Part shown: positions 1 to 10,563 of the stretch, piece after piece
Layout of the letters: every line of letters begins with the position of its first letter
Numbering within the stretch: position 1 is the stretch's first letter
DNA from: Neobacillus sp. PS3-40
GTDB lineage: Bacteria; Bacillota; Bacilli; Bacillales; Cytobacillaceae
Assembly (NCBI RefSeq): GCF_030915485.1
Contig: NZ_CP133266.1
Location: forward strand, 3,662,001-3,726,000
Reading direction: 5' to 3'
DNA: 64,000 nucleotides
Program-made: the position numbers and the translations under genes
Notes under the pieces: generated by a model
The model's database searches: none
What the model saw: only the letters and a program-made list of their open reading frames with translations
Told to the model about the DNA's origin: nothing

Positions 1-1348
1 ATTGTGGCTTTGTATTTTGAAATTTTTTCGCATTTTTCTTTTGTCGATCCCGTATATATCCACCTTCTACAAGTTCTTCGCGAATCCCTTGAATATCTTT
101 TGGAGCAGCTGCTTGAACTTGCTGCAACAAACGATCAAAGTAGGCAACTTCCTCACGAGCTTTTTCTATTTGATCAATAACAATAGCAACCGCATTTTTT
201 GCCTTTTGATATTTTGAAAAATATTTTTGTGCATTATCAGATGGGGATTTCCGTGGATCTAGTGGAATAACAAGGATCCCACCCATTTCATCGTAATAAT
301 TAACAACTTCAATTTCCTTCATTCCTTTTTTTGCTGCATAAATGTTTGCTGTAAGAAGTTCGCCAAAACGCTTAAACTCGTCCGCTTTTTCGGCTGCCTT
401 TAAGGTGATTTTTAGTTTCTTAATTTTCTTTTCATTTTTTTCTTTTTCATTAATAATAAATCGCTCTACATCGGTTGATTGCTGTTTGACGCGGTCCCGT
501 TCAGCCTTGCCAAAGTAATAACGATCAAGCATTTCACTTATAGTATTAAATGTTTTGCTTTCTCCTCCAAGATGTTCAAGTGGAAAAAGATAAAAAGCTT
601 CTTTGCCATCAATTGTCATAATCGCGGGGGAAATGGAGCCGCTTTGCACTTTATTGATTAAATGTATAAACGTTTTTGGTAAGGTTGATCGATTTGCTAG
701 TCCGCTTTTAAAAATTACTTCTTTAGAAAAAAGTGGAGAGATCCCAGCAAATTGGTTAACAAGTTGCTGATCTAATTTACCACTGTTAAAATCTAATTTT
801 TTTAAAACATCTTCTTCTACTAAATTGAATGGGTTTTGTTTATGTTGTTCTGGTGGTGAAATGTAGTCTTGCCCCGGCATAATGGCACGATGACTGTTAA
901 CTGCAAAAGAAACGTGCTTGACACTATCAAGAATAACATTGCGGATTTTATCCACTAATACTATATTGCTGTGACGACCCATTACTTCTATGATTAATTG
1001 TTTATAGCTAATATCCCCGATTTCATTCCGACCCTTTATTTCAAAAATAATGATGCGGTCTTCTGCTACTTGGTAGATGTCCTCAAGGATATGTCCCTCT
1101 ATATGTTTCCTAAGAAGCATACAAAACATAGGTGGTTCAGATGGATTATCATACGCCTCGTTCGTTAACTGTACCCTTGCATAGCTAGGATGAGCAGATA
1201 AGAGGAGCTTGTGATTCCCCCCGCCCGCGCGGATTGTTAAAATTATTTCATTTTTATATGGTTGGTGAACCTTATTGATTCGCCCACCCTGTAATGAGCT
1301 TTTTAGCTCATCGACCATTGCTTTTGTAAATAAACCATCAAATGACAT
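1..1348 (-). CDS. rqcH: RqcH (Rqc2/NFACT family) ribosome quality-control protein, 5' part
   Basis: Only the N-terminal ~449 codons are inside the window; the C-terminal NFACT-R region lies beyond the left edge. The reverse strand reads MSFDGLFTKAMVDEL, then KVHQPYKNEI, PPMFCMLLRKHIEG and MGRHSNIVLVD, which match the NFACT-N domain of B. subtilis YloA/RqcH. Around codons 350-440 a charged helical stretch (KYFSKYQKAKNAV, EELVEGGYIRDRQ) fits the coiled-coil middle region. In the family this protein binds stalled 50S-peptidyl-tRNA complexes and recruits tRNA-Ala to add C-terminal alanine tails. I chose the ATG at 1346-1348 because AGGA lies 8 nt upstream; an in-frame ATG at 1357 overlaps that site. 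It is transcribed divergently from the ATPase gene. Confidence 0.93.
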   Translation of the reverse strand, partial: MSFDGLFTKAMVDELKSSLQGGRINKVHQPYKNEIILTIRAGGGNHKLLLSAHPSYARVQLTNEAYDNPSEPPMFCMLLRKHIEGHILEDIYQVAEDRIIIFEIKGRNEIGDISYKQLIIEVMGRHSNIVLVDKIRNVILDSVKHVSFAVNSHRAIMPGQDYISPPEQHKQNPFNLVEEDVLKKLDFNSGKLDQQLVNQFAGISPLFSKEVIFKSGLANRSTLPKTFIHLINKVQSGSISPAIMTIDGKEAFYLFPLEHLGGESKTFNTISEMLDRYYFGKAERDRVKQQSTDVERFIINEKEKNEKKIKKLKITLKAAEKADEFKRFGELLTANIYAAKKGMKEIEVVNYYDEMGGILVIPLDPRKSPSDNAQKYFSKYQKAKNAVAIVIDQIEKAREEVAYFDRLLQQVQAAAPKDIQGIREELVEGGYIRDRQKKNAKKFQNTKPQ

Positions 1349-1426
1349 AGGAAACATCCTTTTCTTTCAACAAATTTCTTCTAAGTTAAGTATATCTTAT
1401 TTGGTGCCCGCTTAGAAATTTGATAA

Positions 1427-1541
1427 CTGTCTAGTGCAAGCAGCCTTGCCCCCGAATCGCTTCGCTCTTCATGTTTCCTTTATCTCATACAGAGCAGTCC
1501 AGTCCATACGTTGCTAAACAGGTGCTTTCGCTTTTCTTTTT
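1427..1541. repeat. Degenerate copy of a dispersed intergenic repeat
   Basis: The rqcH/ATPase intergenic region contains a non-coding block that starts GTCTAGTGCAAGCAGCC and ends GGTGCTTTCGCTTTTC. It resembles the GC-rich dispersed repeats of Bacillus genomes that run from a GTCTAG end to a GCGCTTTCGCTTTTC end; that resemblance is from memory, not from a search. A shortened piece with the same two ends, reversed, may lie at 5339-5375. No open frame is present here. Confidence 0.4.
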
Positions 1542-1628
1542 TATCATAGCATTTTTTGGGACGAGGCTGAATAAGATTTCTGTAGATGAGGCTTGTTTGA
1601 ATTTTAGAGGGGGAAGTGAGATGGTCGG

Positions 1629-4307
1629 ATGAGATTCTATGAAATGGAAATAGATGAAGTTGGAAAAGCCTTAGAGACTGATTTTTCAGTGGGACTGTCA
1701 GCAGAAGAGGTAAAGAATCGGGTTAAGCAATATGGCTATAATGAACTGGATGAAGGAGAAAAGCAATCGGCTTTGCTCTTATTTTTTAGTCAATTTAAAG
1801 ACTTCATGGTCCTGGTATTACTGGTAGCAACTTTAATATCCGGTCTTCTTGGTGAATATATTGATGCCATTGCCATTATTGCGATTGTCATTATAAATGG
1901 ATTTCTTGGTTTTTTTCAGGAAAGAAGAGCTGAAAAATCACTTCAGGCATTAAAAGAATTATCGGCACCACAAGTCCATGTGTTACGAGAAGGAGAATGG
2001 ATCAAAATACCTTCAAAGGAAGTTACGGTCGGGGATATCCTTAAATTTTCAAGTGGAGACCGAATTGGTGCAGATGTACGGATTATTGAATCAAAAAGCT
2101 TAGAAATAGAGGAATCCGCTCTAACTGGAGAATCTGTACCGGTTTCGAAGCATGGGGACTTATTAAGAACAAGCAACCCAGGGATTGGTGATATGGAAAA
2201 TATCGCCTTCATGGGAACGATGGTGACTAGAGGCAGTGGCACCGGAGTTGTGATTGCAACGGGAATGAAAACAGCAATGGGACAAATTGCTGATCTCCTC
2301 CAAAATGCAGAAGCGGCTGAAACGCCGTTGCAGCGACGTTTGGAGGAATTAGGGAAAATATTAATTGTTGCTGCATTATTGCTGACCGTTTTAGTTGTGG
2401 CTATTGGCGTCATGCAGGGCCATGACTTATACACCATGTTCTTAGCAGGTGTATCGCTTGCGGTTGCTGCAATACCTGAAGGATTGCCAGCTATTGTAAC
2501 AGTTGCCTTATCACTCGGTGTCCAAAAAATGATTAAGAAAAATGCAATTGTTCGGAAGCTTCCAGCTGTTGAAACACTTGGTTGTGCATCTGTTATTTGC
2601 TCCGATAAAACGGGAACGATGACACAGAACAAGATGGCAGTTACACATTTATGGAGTGGTGGTAAGACATGGACAGTAGATGGCGTTGGATATGAACCGA
2701 AAGGTAATTTTTATCAAAATGACAAAGCCATTCATATTAGAGATGAAAAAGCGCTGCAACAAATGCTTATTTTTGGAATGGTTTGCAATCATTCAGAGTT
2801 AGTTATTAAGGATAATACTATAACTCTTGATGGTGACCCAACCGAAGGCGCATTGCTAGTGAGTGCTATGAAAGCCGGGTATGATCGCCATAAATTACTT
2901 GATGAATTCACGATTATAAATGAATTTCCATTTGATTCGGCTCGAAAAATGATGAGTATCCATGTAAAAGACAAACAAGGTCGAAACTTTATCGTCACAA
3001 AAGGTGCGCCGGATGTTCTTTTAGGTGTTTGCGAGTCGATCCTTTGGGATGGCAAGACACAATATATGGGGAATGATATCCAAACCAAAGTTCAGGATGC
3101 GATTAATGGACTTGCCTCCAAGGCACTCAGAACCATTGCGATTGCATTTAAACCAATTCCAGAAAATACGGTTCTCTTGTCAGAACATGAGGCAGAAAAA
3201 AAATTAACCTTTATTGGGGTTCAAGGCATGATTGACCCTCCGAGGCCGGAAGTGAAAACGGCTATAAAAGAGTGTAAGGAAGCAGGCATCAAAACGATTA
3301 TGATAACAGGAGACCATGTTGTTACAGCAAAAGCTATTGCCGGACAACTTGGGATTTTAACAAGTAAGAGTAGGGTTCTCGATGGGAAGGCATTATCTGA
3401 GATGTCCGTGGAAGAATTGGAGGACGTTGTTGACGATGTTTCTGTATTTGCTAGGGTTTCACCAGAACATAAGCTTAAGATTGTTAGGGCACTGCAAAAT
3501 CGAGGTCATGTTGTTGCCATGACAGGTGATGGTGTAAATGATGCCCCAGCGATCAAAGCAGCAGATATCGGGGTGGCTATGGGGATTACTGGGACTGATG
3601 TTGCGAAAGAAGCATCCGCCCTCGTTTTGCTTGATGATAATTTTGCGACAATTAAGGCTGCTATAAAAGAAGGTCGGAATATATATGAAAATATCCGAAA
3701 ATTCATTCGCTATTTATTAGCTTCAAATGTGGGTGAAATATTAGTAATGCTGTTCGCGATGATTTTAGGTTTACCGTTGCCACTTGTACCTATCCAAATA
3801 CTTTGGGTAAATTTAGTAACGGATGGTCTACCAGCAATGGCACTTGGCCTTGATAGCCCCGAAGAGAATGTAATGAAAAGGAGACCGCGTAGCCCAAAAG
3901 AAGGTGTTTTTGCAAGAGGCCTTGGGTGGAAGGTAGTTTCGCGGGGCTTTCTTATTGGAATAGTTACACTGTTTGCCTTTATGTTGGTTTATAAAAATGA
4001 TCCAGCTCGTTTGCAATACGCACAGACTGTGGCGTTTGCATCCCTTGTAATGGCACAGTTGATTCATGTATTTGACTGTCGCAGTGAAAAGTCTGTATTA
4101 TCAAGAAATCCATTTGGAAACATATTTCTCGTGTGGTCAGTTATCTCATCCCTTGCTTTATTGCTTGTGGTAATTTACTATCCACCACTTCAACCGATTT
4201 TTCATACTCTCCCTATCGCAGGAAAAGACTGGTTTTTGATTATTGGATTATCTTCAATTCCAACTTTTTTACTAGCAGGATCGTTTTTGGCAAGAAAAAC
4301 AAAATAA
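1629..4307 (+). CDS. Calcium-transporting P-type ATPase (YloB/PacL type)
   Basis: This 892-residue P2A-type ATPase pumps Ca2+ out of the cytoplasm using ATP. Visible hallmarks in order are an N-terminal cation-ATPase domain, the first membrane pair near residues 55-95, LTGES near 166 (actuator domain), the PEGL ion-site helix near 282, the phosphorylated Asp326 in SDKTGTMT, the ATP-site KGAPD, the TGDGVNDAP hinge, and a C-terminal bundle of membrane helices. Length and sequence follow B. subtilis YloB (about 890 residues) closely throughout. The ATG at 1629 is 15 nt from the strong AGAGGGGG site, whereas an ATG at 1621 is ideally spaced but stops after three codons and overlaps the real start. 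A hairpin terminator follows. Confidence 0.93.
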   Translation: MRFYEMEIDEVGKALETDFSVGLSAEEVKNRVKQYGYNELDEGEKQSALLLFFSQFKDFMVLVLLVATLISGLLGEYIDAIAIIAIVIINGFLGFFQERRAEKSLQALKELSAPQVHVLREGEWIKIPSKEVTVGDILKFSSGDRIGADVRIIESKSLEIEESALTGESVPVSKHGDLLRTSNPGIGDMENIAFMGTMVTRGSGTGVVIATGMKTAMGQIADLLQNAEAAETPLQRRLEELGKILIVAALLLTVLVVAIGVMQGHDLYTMFLAGVSLAVAAIPEGLPAIVTVALSLGVQKMIKKNAIVRKLPAVETLGCASVICSDKTGTMTQNKMAVTHLWSGGKTWTVDGVGYEPKGNFYQNDKAIHIRDEKALQQMLIFGMVCNHSELVIKDNTITLDGDPTEGALLVSAMKAGYDRHKLLDEFTIINEFPFDSARKMMSIHVKDKQGRNFIVTKGAPDVLLGVCESILWDGKTQYMGNDIQTKVQDAINGLASKALRTIAIAFKPIPENTVLLSEHEAEKKLTFIGVQGMIDPPRPEVKTAIKECKEAGIKTIMITGDHVVTAKAIAGQLGILTSKSRVLDGKALSEMSVEELEDVVDDVSVFARVSPEHKLKIVRALQNRGHVVAMTGDGVNDAPAIKAADIGVAMGITGTDVAKEASALVLLDDNFATIKAAIKEGRNIYENIRKFIRYLLASNVGEILVMLFAMILGLPLPLVPIQILWVNLVTDGLPAMALGLDSPEENVMKRRPRSPKEGVFARGLGWKVVSRGFLIGIVTLFAFMLVYKNDPARLQYAQTVAFASLVMAQLIHVFDCRSEKSVLSRNPFGNIFLVWSVISSLALLLVVIYYPPLQPIFHTLPIAGKDWFLIIGLSSIPTFLLAGSFLARKTK

Positions 4308-4321
4308 ATTATGTTATAATC

Positions 4322-4360
4322 CAAAAGGTAGTAGAGTGGACTCTATTGCCTTTTGTTTTT
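4322..4360 (+). terminator. Intrinsic terminator after the Ca2+ ATPase gene
   Basis: CAAAAGGTAGTAGAG pairs with CTCTATTGCCTTTTG (15 pairs including G-U) around a TGGA loop and is followed by a T run. It separates the ATPase gene from yloC. Confidence 0.85.
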
Positions 4361-4463
4361 GCAAAGGGTCATGAGCGGTATCTAGTAGGATTGATTTTAA
4401 ATTTAAATTCAATTTTTTTAAAATGTAAATCGAGCACTTTTTTATAGATTGGATGTGCTAAAG

Positions 4464-5339
4464 ATGGTTATAAGTATGACAGGCTTTGGAAGAAGCAAGG
4501 TAGTATCTGGGCCTTATTCGGTTAATGTTGAAATTAAAACAGTCAATCATCGTTTCTCTGAGTTCAGTATTCGAATGCCTCGTCAGCTTCTAAAAATCGA
4601 GGAAAAAATAAAGAAAAAACTTAATCAGCATATCCGCCGAGGAAGAGTCGAAGTATTTGTGACTTTAGAGGGCGAAGGAACTGTTACCCGAAAAGTCCAT
4701 GTTGACTGGAAGCTAATTGACGAATATTATCAGTTCCTCCTAGATGCAAAGAAAAAGTACAACCTTGAAGGAAATGTATCATTGGCTGAGCTACTGGGCC
4801 TTGATGAGCTTGTACATATTGAAGAGAGTGAAATGGGGAACGAAGAGCTTGAGACTATTGTCCTCACTGGAATTGAAGAAGCGGTTATTCTACTTAAACA
4901 AATGAGGCTTGCTGAAGGGGAAGAACTAAAAAAAGATATTACCGCAAATTTATATCAATTGGAGACTTCATTGCTCGATCTTCGGAAATATGCTCCATTC
5001 GTTGTTCAAGTATATAAAGAACGATTGACGAAAAGAATGCAAGAGTTTCTAAATGGCCAATATGATGAATCTAGAATCTTAACTGAAGTTGCAATTTTTG
5101 CTGATAAAGCAGATATAAATGAAGAAATGACAAGGCTTTGCAGTCATATTCAGCAATTCTTGCAAACACTAGAGGACAATGAGCCAATTGGACGAAAACT
5201 TGACTTCCTTGTACAGGAAATGAATCGAGAAGTAAATACAATCGGTTCAAAAGCAAACGATTCGAACATTGCAAAAAAGGTTGTCGAAATGAAAAGCCTA
5301 CTTGAAAAATTAAAGGAACAGATTCAAAATATCGAGTAG
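4464..5339 (+). CDS. yloC: YicC/YloC family endoribonuclease-like protein
   Basis: The 291-residue product begins MVISMTGFGR, the family signature, and continues with VNHRFSEFSIRMPRQL in the YicC-N region; the C-terminal half carries the DUF1732 pattern ending FLVQEMNREVNTIGSKAND. Family members in other bacteria act on RNA as stress-related endoribonucleases; the role in Bacillus is not settled. The start is the ATG at 4464, which leaves the conserved SMTGFG close to the N terminus; an upstream in-frame TTG at 4449 has no better ribosome site. It precedes remA and gmk as in B. subtilis. Confidence 0.88.
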   Translation: MVISMTGFGRSKVVSGPYSVNVEIKTVNHRFSEFSIRMPRQLLKIEEKIKKKLNQHIRRGRVEVFVTLEGEGTVTRKVHVDWKLIDEYYQFLLDAKKKYNLEGNVSLAELLGLDELVHIEESEMGNEELETIVLTGIEEAVILLKQMRLAEGEELKKDITANLYQLETSLLDLRKYAPFVVQVYKERLTKRMQEFLNGQYDESRILTEVAIFADKADINEEMTRLCSHIQQFLQTLEDNEPIGRKLDFLVQEMNREVNTIGSKANDSNIAKKVVEMKSLLEKLKEQIQNIE

Positions 5340-5375
5340 CACCTGTTTAGAAAGTGCTTGACAAGGCTAGACTAA
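5339..5375. repeat. Possible collapsed remnant of the 1427-1541 repeat
   Basis: The yloC-remA gap contains AGCACCTGTTTAG followed soon by AAGGCTAGAC. Both resemble the two ends of the block at 1427-1541 read in reverse, as if the middle were deleted. It is short, so chance similarity is possible. Confidence 0.3.
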
Positions 5376-5399
5376 ATTATTGATGATTGGATGATCGTG

Positions 5400-6289
<890 letters not shown>

Positions 6290-6291
6290 AT

Positions 6292-6510
6292 ATGTTATAT
6301 CCTTCTATTGACTCATTGCTTGAGATAATTGATTCAAAGTATTCACTTGTATCTGTTGCGGCTAAGCGTGCTCGTGCGATGCAACAAGCAAAAGATGAAA
6401 GATTACCTAAGTACGTTTCATATAAATGTGTTGGGAAAGCTCTTGAAGAAATTTATAGTGGCGAACTCACGTATCGTGTCGCTAAGAATTTAGATACTCA
6501 AGGTAAGTAG
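6292..6510 (+). CDS. rpoZ: RNA polymerase omega subunit
   Basis: The 72-residue protein has the omega-family core [15 protein letters not shown] followed by [14 protein letters not shown]. Omega helps assemble and stabilise RNA polymerase by wrapping the beta' C terminus. It follows gmk by 2 nt, an arrangement kept widely across Firmicutes, and is followed by a repeat and a terminator. Confidence 0.95.
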   Translation: MLYPSIDSLLEIIDSKYSLVSVAAKRARAMQQAKDERLPKYVSYKCVGKALEEIYSGELTYRVAKNLDTQGK

Positions 6511-6534
6511 ACTGCGCAAAAAGAATAGCCCAGG

Positions 6535-6622
6535 TTTTAGCTAAGTGGAATTTATATCTATAAATTCTGCTAGCGCATAAGGGCAACTACGCCTAATCAT
6601 CGCCCTTAGGGGAGTTTTCTTT
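6535..6622. repeat. Structured dispersed repeat R2, copy 1
   Basis: The block starts with GCTAAG, carries the inverted repeat GAATTTATA-TC-TATAAATTC, then GCTAGCGCATAAGGGCAACT and ends GAGTTTTCTTTA. A second copy at 19473-19577 has the same order with substitutions and about 17 extra bases near the 3' end. A second stem can form here between TAAGGGC and GCCCTTA. It lies between rpoZ and the terminator at 6665, so it would be part of the rpoZ transcript. Confidence 0.7.
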
Positions 6623-6664
6623 AACGTAAACGGGATTAAAATACAACAAAAAAAACTGAAAGAA

Positions 6665-6710
6665 GGGTCTGACTCCGAAAGTTAATTTCCTTTTGAGTCA
6701 GCCTTTTTTA
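6665..6710 (+). terminator. Likely intrinsic terminator after rpoZ
   Basis: CTGACTC near 6669 pairs with GAGTCAG near 6695, flanked by GG/CC with a one-base bulge and followed by six T. The loop is about 19 nt, longer than usual. Confidence 0.6.
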
Positions 6711-6807
6711 TTTTTAAGAAATTCGAATGAAAAAGATGAAATATCGTTTTCAATCTATCATAATAAAAGGAAAGATAGAATGTGGACGAAAGAAGTGAGG
6801 ATGGTTG

Positions 6808-8016
6808 ATGGTGAAGGATAAAAAAATAGTATTATGTGTAACAGGAGGAATAGCAGTTTTCAAAGCTGCTGCGCTAACAAGCAAACTTATCCAAGCGGGA
6901 GCACAAGTGAAGGTTATTTTATCTGATTCTGCTGCAAAATTTGTGACGCCATTAACCTTTCAAGCTTTATCCCGCAATGAAGTTTACATGGATACCTTTG
7001 ATGAAAAGAATCCACAAGTAATTGCTCATATTGATCTTGCAGATTGGGCAGATTTGGTTATTGTTGCCCCTGCAACTGCAAATACAATAGCAAAAATTGC
7101 CCATGGAATTGCAGATAATATGTTGACAACTACATTGCTAGCTACAACGGCTCCCGTCTGGATTGCGCCAGCAATGAATGTTCATATGTACAACCATCCT
7201 GCAGTTAAGGAGAACATCACTACATTAACGAAATATGGATACCAGTTTATCGAGCCTGGTGAAGGCTATTTAGCCTGTGGTTATGTTGGCAAAGGCCGCC
7301 TCGAAGAACCAGAAAAAATCGTTTTGTTAGTACAGGAATTTTTCCAAAATGATTCAAACCTTCTAAGTGGAAAAACGGTGGTTGTAACTGCAGGACCGAC
7401 AAGGGAGAAAATTGATCCAGTTCGTTTCATCTCAAATCATTCAACAGGAAAAATGGGTTATGCACTTGCTGAAGCAGCAGTGAAAGCAGGGGCAAAGGTT
7501 GTCTTAATTTCTGGCCCGACAAACCTTGCGTGTCCATATGGTGTGGAGCGTATTAGCGTTGAAAGTGCATCTGAAATGTATGATGCTGTACTTTCACATT
7601 TTAACAGTGCAGATATTGTAATTAAATCAGCAGCAGTGGCGGATTACCGTCCGAAGATAGTCCATGACAATAAAATAAAAAAACAACAAGAAGCAGCGGT
7701 TATTGAATTGGAGAGAACAAAGGATATTCTCCATGAACTTGGATTGAAAAAAACCAAGCAATTGCTTATAGGTTTTGCGGCCGAAACAAATAACATTGAT
7801 GAATATGCGACAAAAAAACTCATCTCAAAAAATGCAGATATGATTGTTGCAAACAATGTATTGTCTGAGGGTGCGGGATTTGGTACTGATACTAACGTTG
7901 TGACTCTTTTTAAACGGGATGGAACCGCTTCTAAATTACCTTTAATGTCCAAGCAAAAAGTTGCTGAAAAGATTATCGAAGAGACTGCTCTTCTCTTGAA
8001 GGATTTGGAGAAATGA
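6808..8016 (+). CDS. coaBC: Bifunctional phosphopantothenoylcysteine decarboxylase/synthetase
   Basis: The 402-residue fusion makes 4'-phosphopantetheine for coenzyme A. The N-terminal flavin-dependent CoaC half shows VTGGIAVFKA, the catalytic-His segment AHIDLADWAD, PAMNVHMYNHP and the substrate-clamp Cys in ACGYVGKGR. The C-terminal CoaB half begins near residue 188 with VVVTAGPTREKIDPVRFISN and contains AAVADYRP and KIKK. The ATG at 6808 is 7 nt after GTGAGG; an ATG at 6801 is out of frame and stops after six codons. Its stop overlaps the priA start by 4 nt. Confidence 0.95.
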   Translation: MVKDKKIVLCVTGGIAVFKAAALTSKLIQAGAQVKVILSDSAAKFVTPLTFQALSRNEVYMDTFDEKNPQVIAHIDLADWADLVIVAPATANTIAKIAHGIADNMLTTTLLATTAPVWIAPAMNVHMYNHPAVKENITTLTKYGYQFIEPGEGYLACGYVGKGRLEEPEKIVLLVQEFFQNDSNLLSGKTVVVTAGPTREKIDPVRFISNHSTGKMGYALAEAAVKAGAKVVLISGPTNLACPYGVERISVESASEMYDAVLSHFNSADIVIKSAAVADYRPKIVHDNKIKKQQEAAVIELERTKDILHELGLKKTKQLLIGFAAETNNIDEYATKKLISKNADMIVANNVLSEGAGFGTDTNVVTLFKRDGTASKLPLMSKQKVAEKIIEETALLLKDLEK

Positions 8017-10424
8017 ATATTGCTAGTGTAATCGTTGATGTTCCGGCGAAGCAAACGGATAGGACATTTGATTACCTCATTCCAGTCAAATGGCAGGATA
8101 TTATTAAACCTGGTACAAGAGTTATAGTTCCATTCGGGCCAAGAAAAATACAGGGTTTTGTCACTGACATTAAGAGCCAATCAGATATCGAAAAATTAAA
8201 AGAAATTGTTGAACCTATGGACTTAGTACCTGTATTAAATCAGGAATTATTAGAACTTGGACATTGGTTAACTGAAAATACGCTTAGCTTTAAACTATCT
8301 GCTTTTCAAGCTATGCTACCTGCAGCATTAAAGGCAAAATATGAAAAGAAGATAAAACTAGTTGCTGGTATAGGAATTGAAAGTTTACCGGAAGAACTTC
8401 AACCATTTTTTAAAAAGGGAAATTCGATTACATGGGAGGACGCCTTACTAAATGGGATTGTTTCTGCTTTGAAAAAAGAGGTAACAAATGGTCATCTTGA
8501 AGTCGTATATGAAGTGATCGAGCGGGTTAAAAAGAAAAAAGTGAAGTTTGTAATGCCACTTCTTTCTCATGATGAAATAAAAGGAGTACTGGCACAATTA
8601 TCATCACGAGCAGGAAAACAAAAAGATCTTTTAATCTATTTCTTAGAGAATAGAAGTCCCATTGAATTAACAAAACTGGTTTCAGACCACTTAATGACAA
8701 AATCGGCGATAAAAGCATTAGTCGAAAAACAGGTTATTGTTGAAATCGAAAAGGAAGTTTATCGCGATCCGTTTATGAATCGTGAATTCAGCAGGACTTA
8801 CCCTTTATCCTTAACAGATACCCAAAAAACCGCTATTCAACCAATTCTAAAGGACATTAAAAAAAAGCAACATGCAGTGTTTTTATTATACGGAGTAACA
8901 GGAAGCGGTAAGACGGAAATATACTTGCAATCGATCCAGGAAGTAATCGAACAAGGAAGAGAAGCGATTGTACTTGTCCCAGAAATTGCGCTAACACCGC
9001 AAATGGTGAATCGCTTTAAGGGGAGATTTGGGGAACTAGTTGCTGTTTTGCATAGTGGATTATCTGCAGGAGAAAAATATGATGAATGGCGAAAGATTCA
9101 AGCGGGGGAAGTAAGTGTTGTCGTTGGAGCACGTTCCGCCATTTTTGCACCATTTGAAAATCTCGGTATTATTATCATCGATGAAGAGCATGAAACGAGT
9201 TATAAACAGGAAGAAATGCCGCGCTACCATGCAAGGGATGTGGCAATTGAGAGAGCCAAAAATGCCAAATGTCCGGTAGTATTAGGAAGCGCAACTCCTT
9301 CGTTAGAATCATTTGCCCGGGCGCAAAAAGGAGTTTATCACCTATTAACCCTTCCCGGTCGAATGAATAATCAATCCCTTCCCCCAGTCGAAATTATTGA
9401 TATGCGTGAGGAGCTTAGAGGTGGAAACCGCTCCATGTTTTCGAGAAGTCTGTTGGAGAAACTAAAGGTACGTATCGAAAAAAAAGAGCAAACCGTTTTA
9501 TTTTTAAATAAACGTGGTCATTCGTCCTTCGTCATGTGCCGAGATTGTGGTTATGTCATGAATTGCCCGAATTGTGATATTTCCCTAACCTACCACCGTG
9601 TAAGCGAGCAAATGAAATGCCATTATTGTGGACATGAGAGTTATGTACCGAAGAATTGTCCTGAATGTTCTAGTGAACATATTCGGTATTTTGGCACAGG
9701 AACTCAAAAGGTTGAAGATGAGCTGGGAAAAGTACTCCCCGAAGCAAAGGTGATTCGCATGGATGTGGACACTACTAGACGCAAGGGAGCTCATGAAAGG
9801 TTACTAAATGATTTTCAAGAAGGTAAAGCAGATATTCTACTCGGAACACAAATGATCGCAAAAGGATTAGATTTCCCCAATATTACACTTGTAGGTGTAT
9901 TGTCAGCAGATACGATGCTACATTTACCTGATTTCCGATCATCTGAAAAAACGTTTCAGCTGCTTACTCAAGTAAGTGGGCGGGCCGGACGTCACGAATT
10001 ACCAGGTGAAGTAGTGATTCAAACATACACACCCGAGCATTACAGTATTGAACTTGCTGGAAAACAGGATTATGACCTATTTTATCAAAGGGAAATGATG
10101 GTGAGGAAAATTCATAGGTATCCACCATTTTATTTTATTTCCCTAATTACAGTTAGCCATGATCAGTTAATGATGGTAGTTTCTGTCACTGAAAAAATAA
10201 CAAAATATGTACGTTCAAGGCTTTCAAATGAAGCAGTTATCCTTGGTCCTGTTGCCTCACCAATCCCCCGCATTAATAATAGATATCGATACCAATGTCT
10301 GATAAAATACAAGCGGGAACCAGATCTCACACAGACATTGAAAAAGGTTCTTGACCAATATCAAAAGGATGTAAGCGGCGGTCTACAGGTCTCGGTTGAT
10401 GTAAATCCGTTTATTTTAATGTAA
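8013..10424 (+). CDS. priA: Primosomal protein N', replication-restart helicase PriA
   Basis: The 803-residue superfamily 2 helicase reloads the replisome at stalled forks. Visible parts are the 3'-DNA-binding domain (residues 1-100), Walker A GVTGSGKTE near residue 294, the DEEH box, GSATPS, then eight zinc-binding cysteines in the CRDCGY to CPEC region (about residues 510-553), and the C-terminal helicase motifs GTQMIAKGLDFP and QVSGRAGR. It starts inside the end of coaBC (ATGA overlap), implying translational coupling. Confidence 0.96.
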   Translation: MNIASVIVDVPAKQTDRTFDYLIPVKWQDIIKPGTRVIVPFGPRKIQGFVTDIKSQSDIEKLKEIVEPMDLVPVLNQELLELGHWLTENTLSFKLSAFQAMLPAALKAKYEKKIKLVAGIGIESLPEELQPFFKKGNSITWEDALLNGIVSALKKEVTNGHLEVVYEVIERVKKKKVKFVMPLLSHDEIKGVLAQLSSRAGKQKDLLIYFLENRSPIELTKLVSDHLMTKSAIKALVEKQVIVEIEKEVYRDPFMNREFSRTYPLSLTDTQKTAIQPILKDIKKKQHAVFLLYGVTGSGKTEIYLQSIQEVIEQGREAIVLVPEIALTPQMVNRFKGRFGELVAVLHSGLSAGEKYDEWRKIQAGEVSVVVGARSAIFAPFENLGIIIIDEEHETSYKQEEMPRYHARDVAIERAKNAKCPVVLGSATPSLESFARAQKGVYHLLTLPGRMNNQSLPPVEIIDMREELRGGNRSMFSRSLLEKLKVRIEKKEQTVLFLNKRGHSSFVMCRDCGYVMNCPNCDISLTYHRVSEQMKCHYCGHESYVPKNCPECSSEHIRYFGTGTQKVEDELGKVLPEAKVIRMDVDTTRRKGAHERLLNDFQEGKADILLGTQMIAKGLDFPNITLVGVLSADTMLHLPDFRSSEKTFQLLTQVSGRAGRHELPGEVVIQTYTPEHYSIELAGKQDYDLFYQREMMVRKIHRYPPFYFISLITVSHDQLMMVVSVTEKITKYVRSRLSNEAVILGPVASPIPRINNRYRYQCLIKYKREPDLTQTLKKVLDQYQKDVSGGLQVSVDVNPFILM

Positions 10425-10563
10425 GAAGAAGCATTTTGAAGGTTATGAATAGTACTTTTTAGGTGAAAATGAAAATGTAAGGTTAGCGAGACTTCCATTT
10501 TCACAAAAATCAACAGTGTTATTTACTAAAACATAATAAAATGGCACAGATGGAGGAACTACA

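Noticed and set aside
2-661. Plus-strand open frames at 2-217 and 479-661
   Set aside because: They lie opposite rqcH, whose minus-strand frame is uninterrupted and clearly homologous to RqcH.
1943-2632. Long minus-strand open frame of 229 codons
   Set aside because: It mirrors the ATPase coding sequence; the residues are an antisense shadow with no family features.
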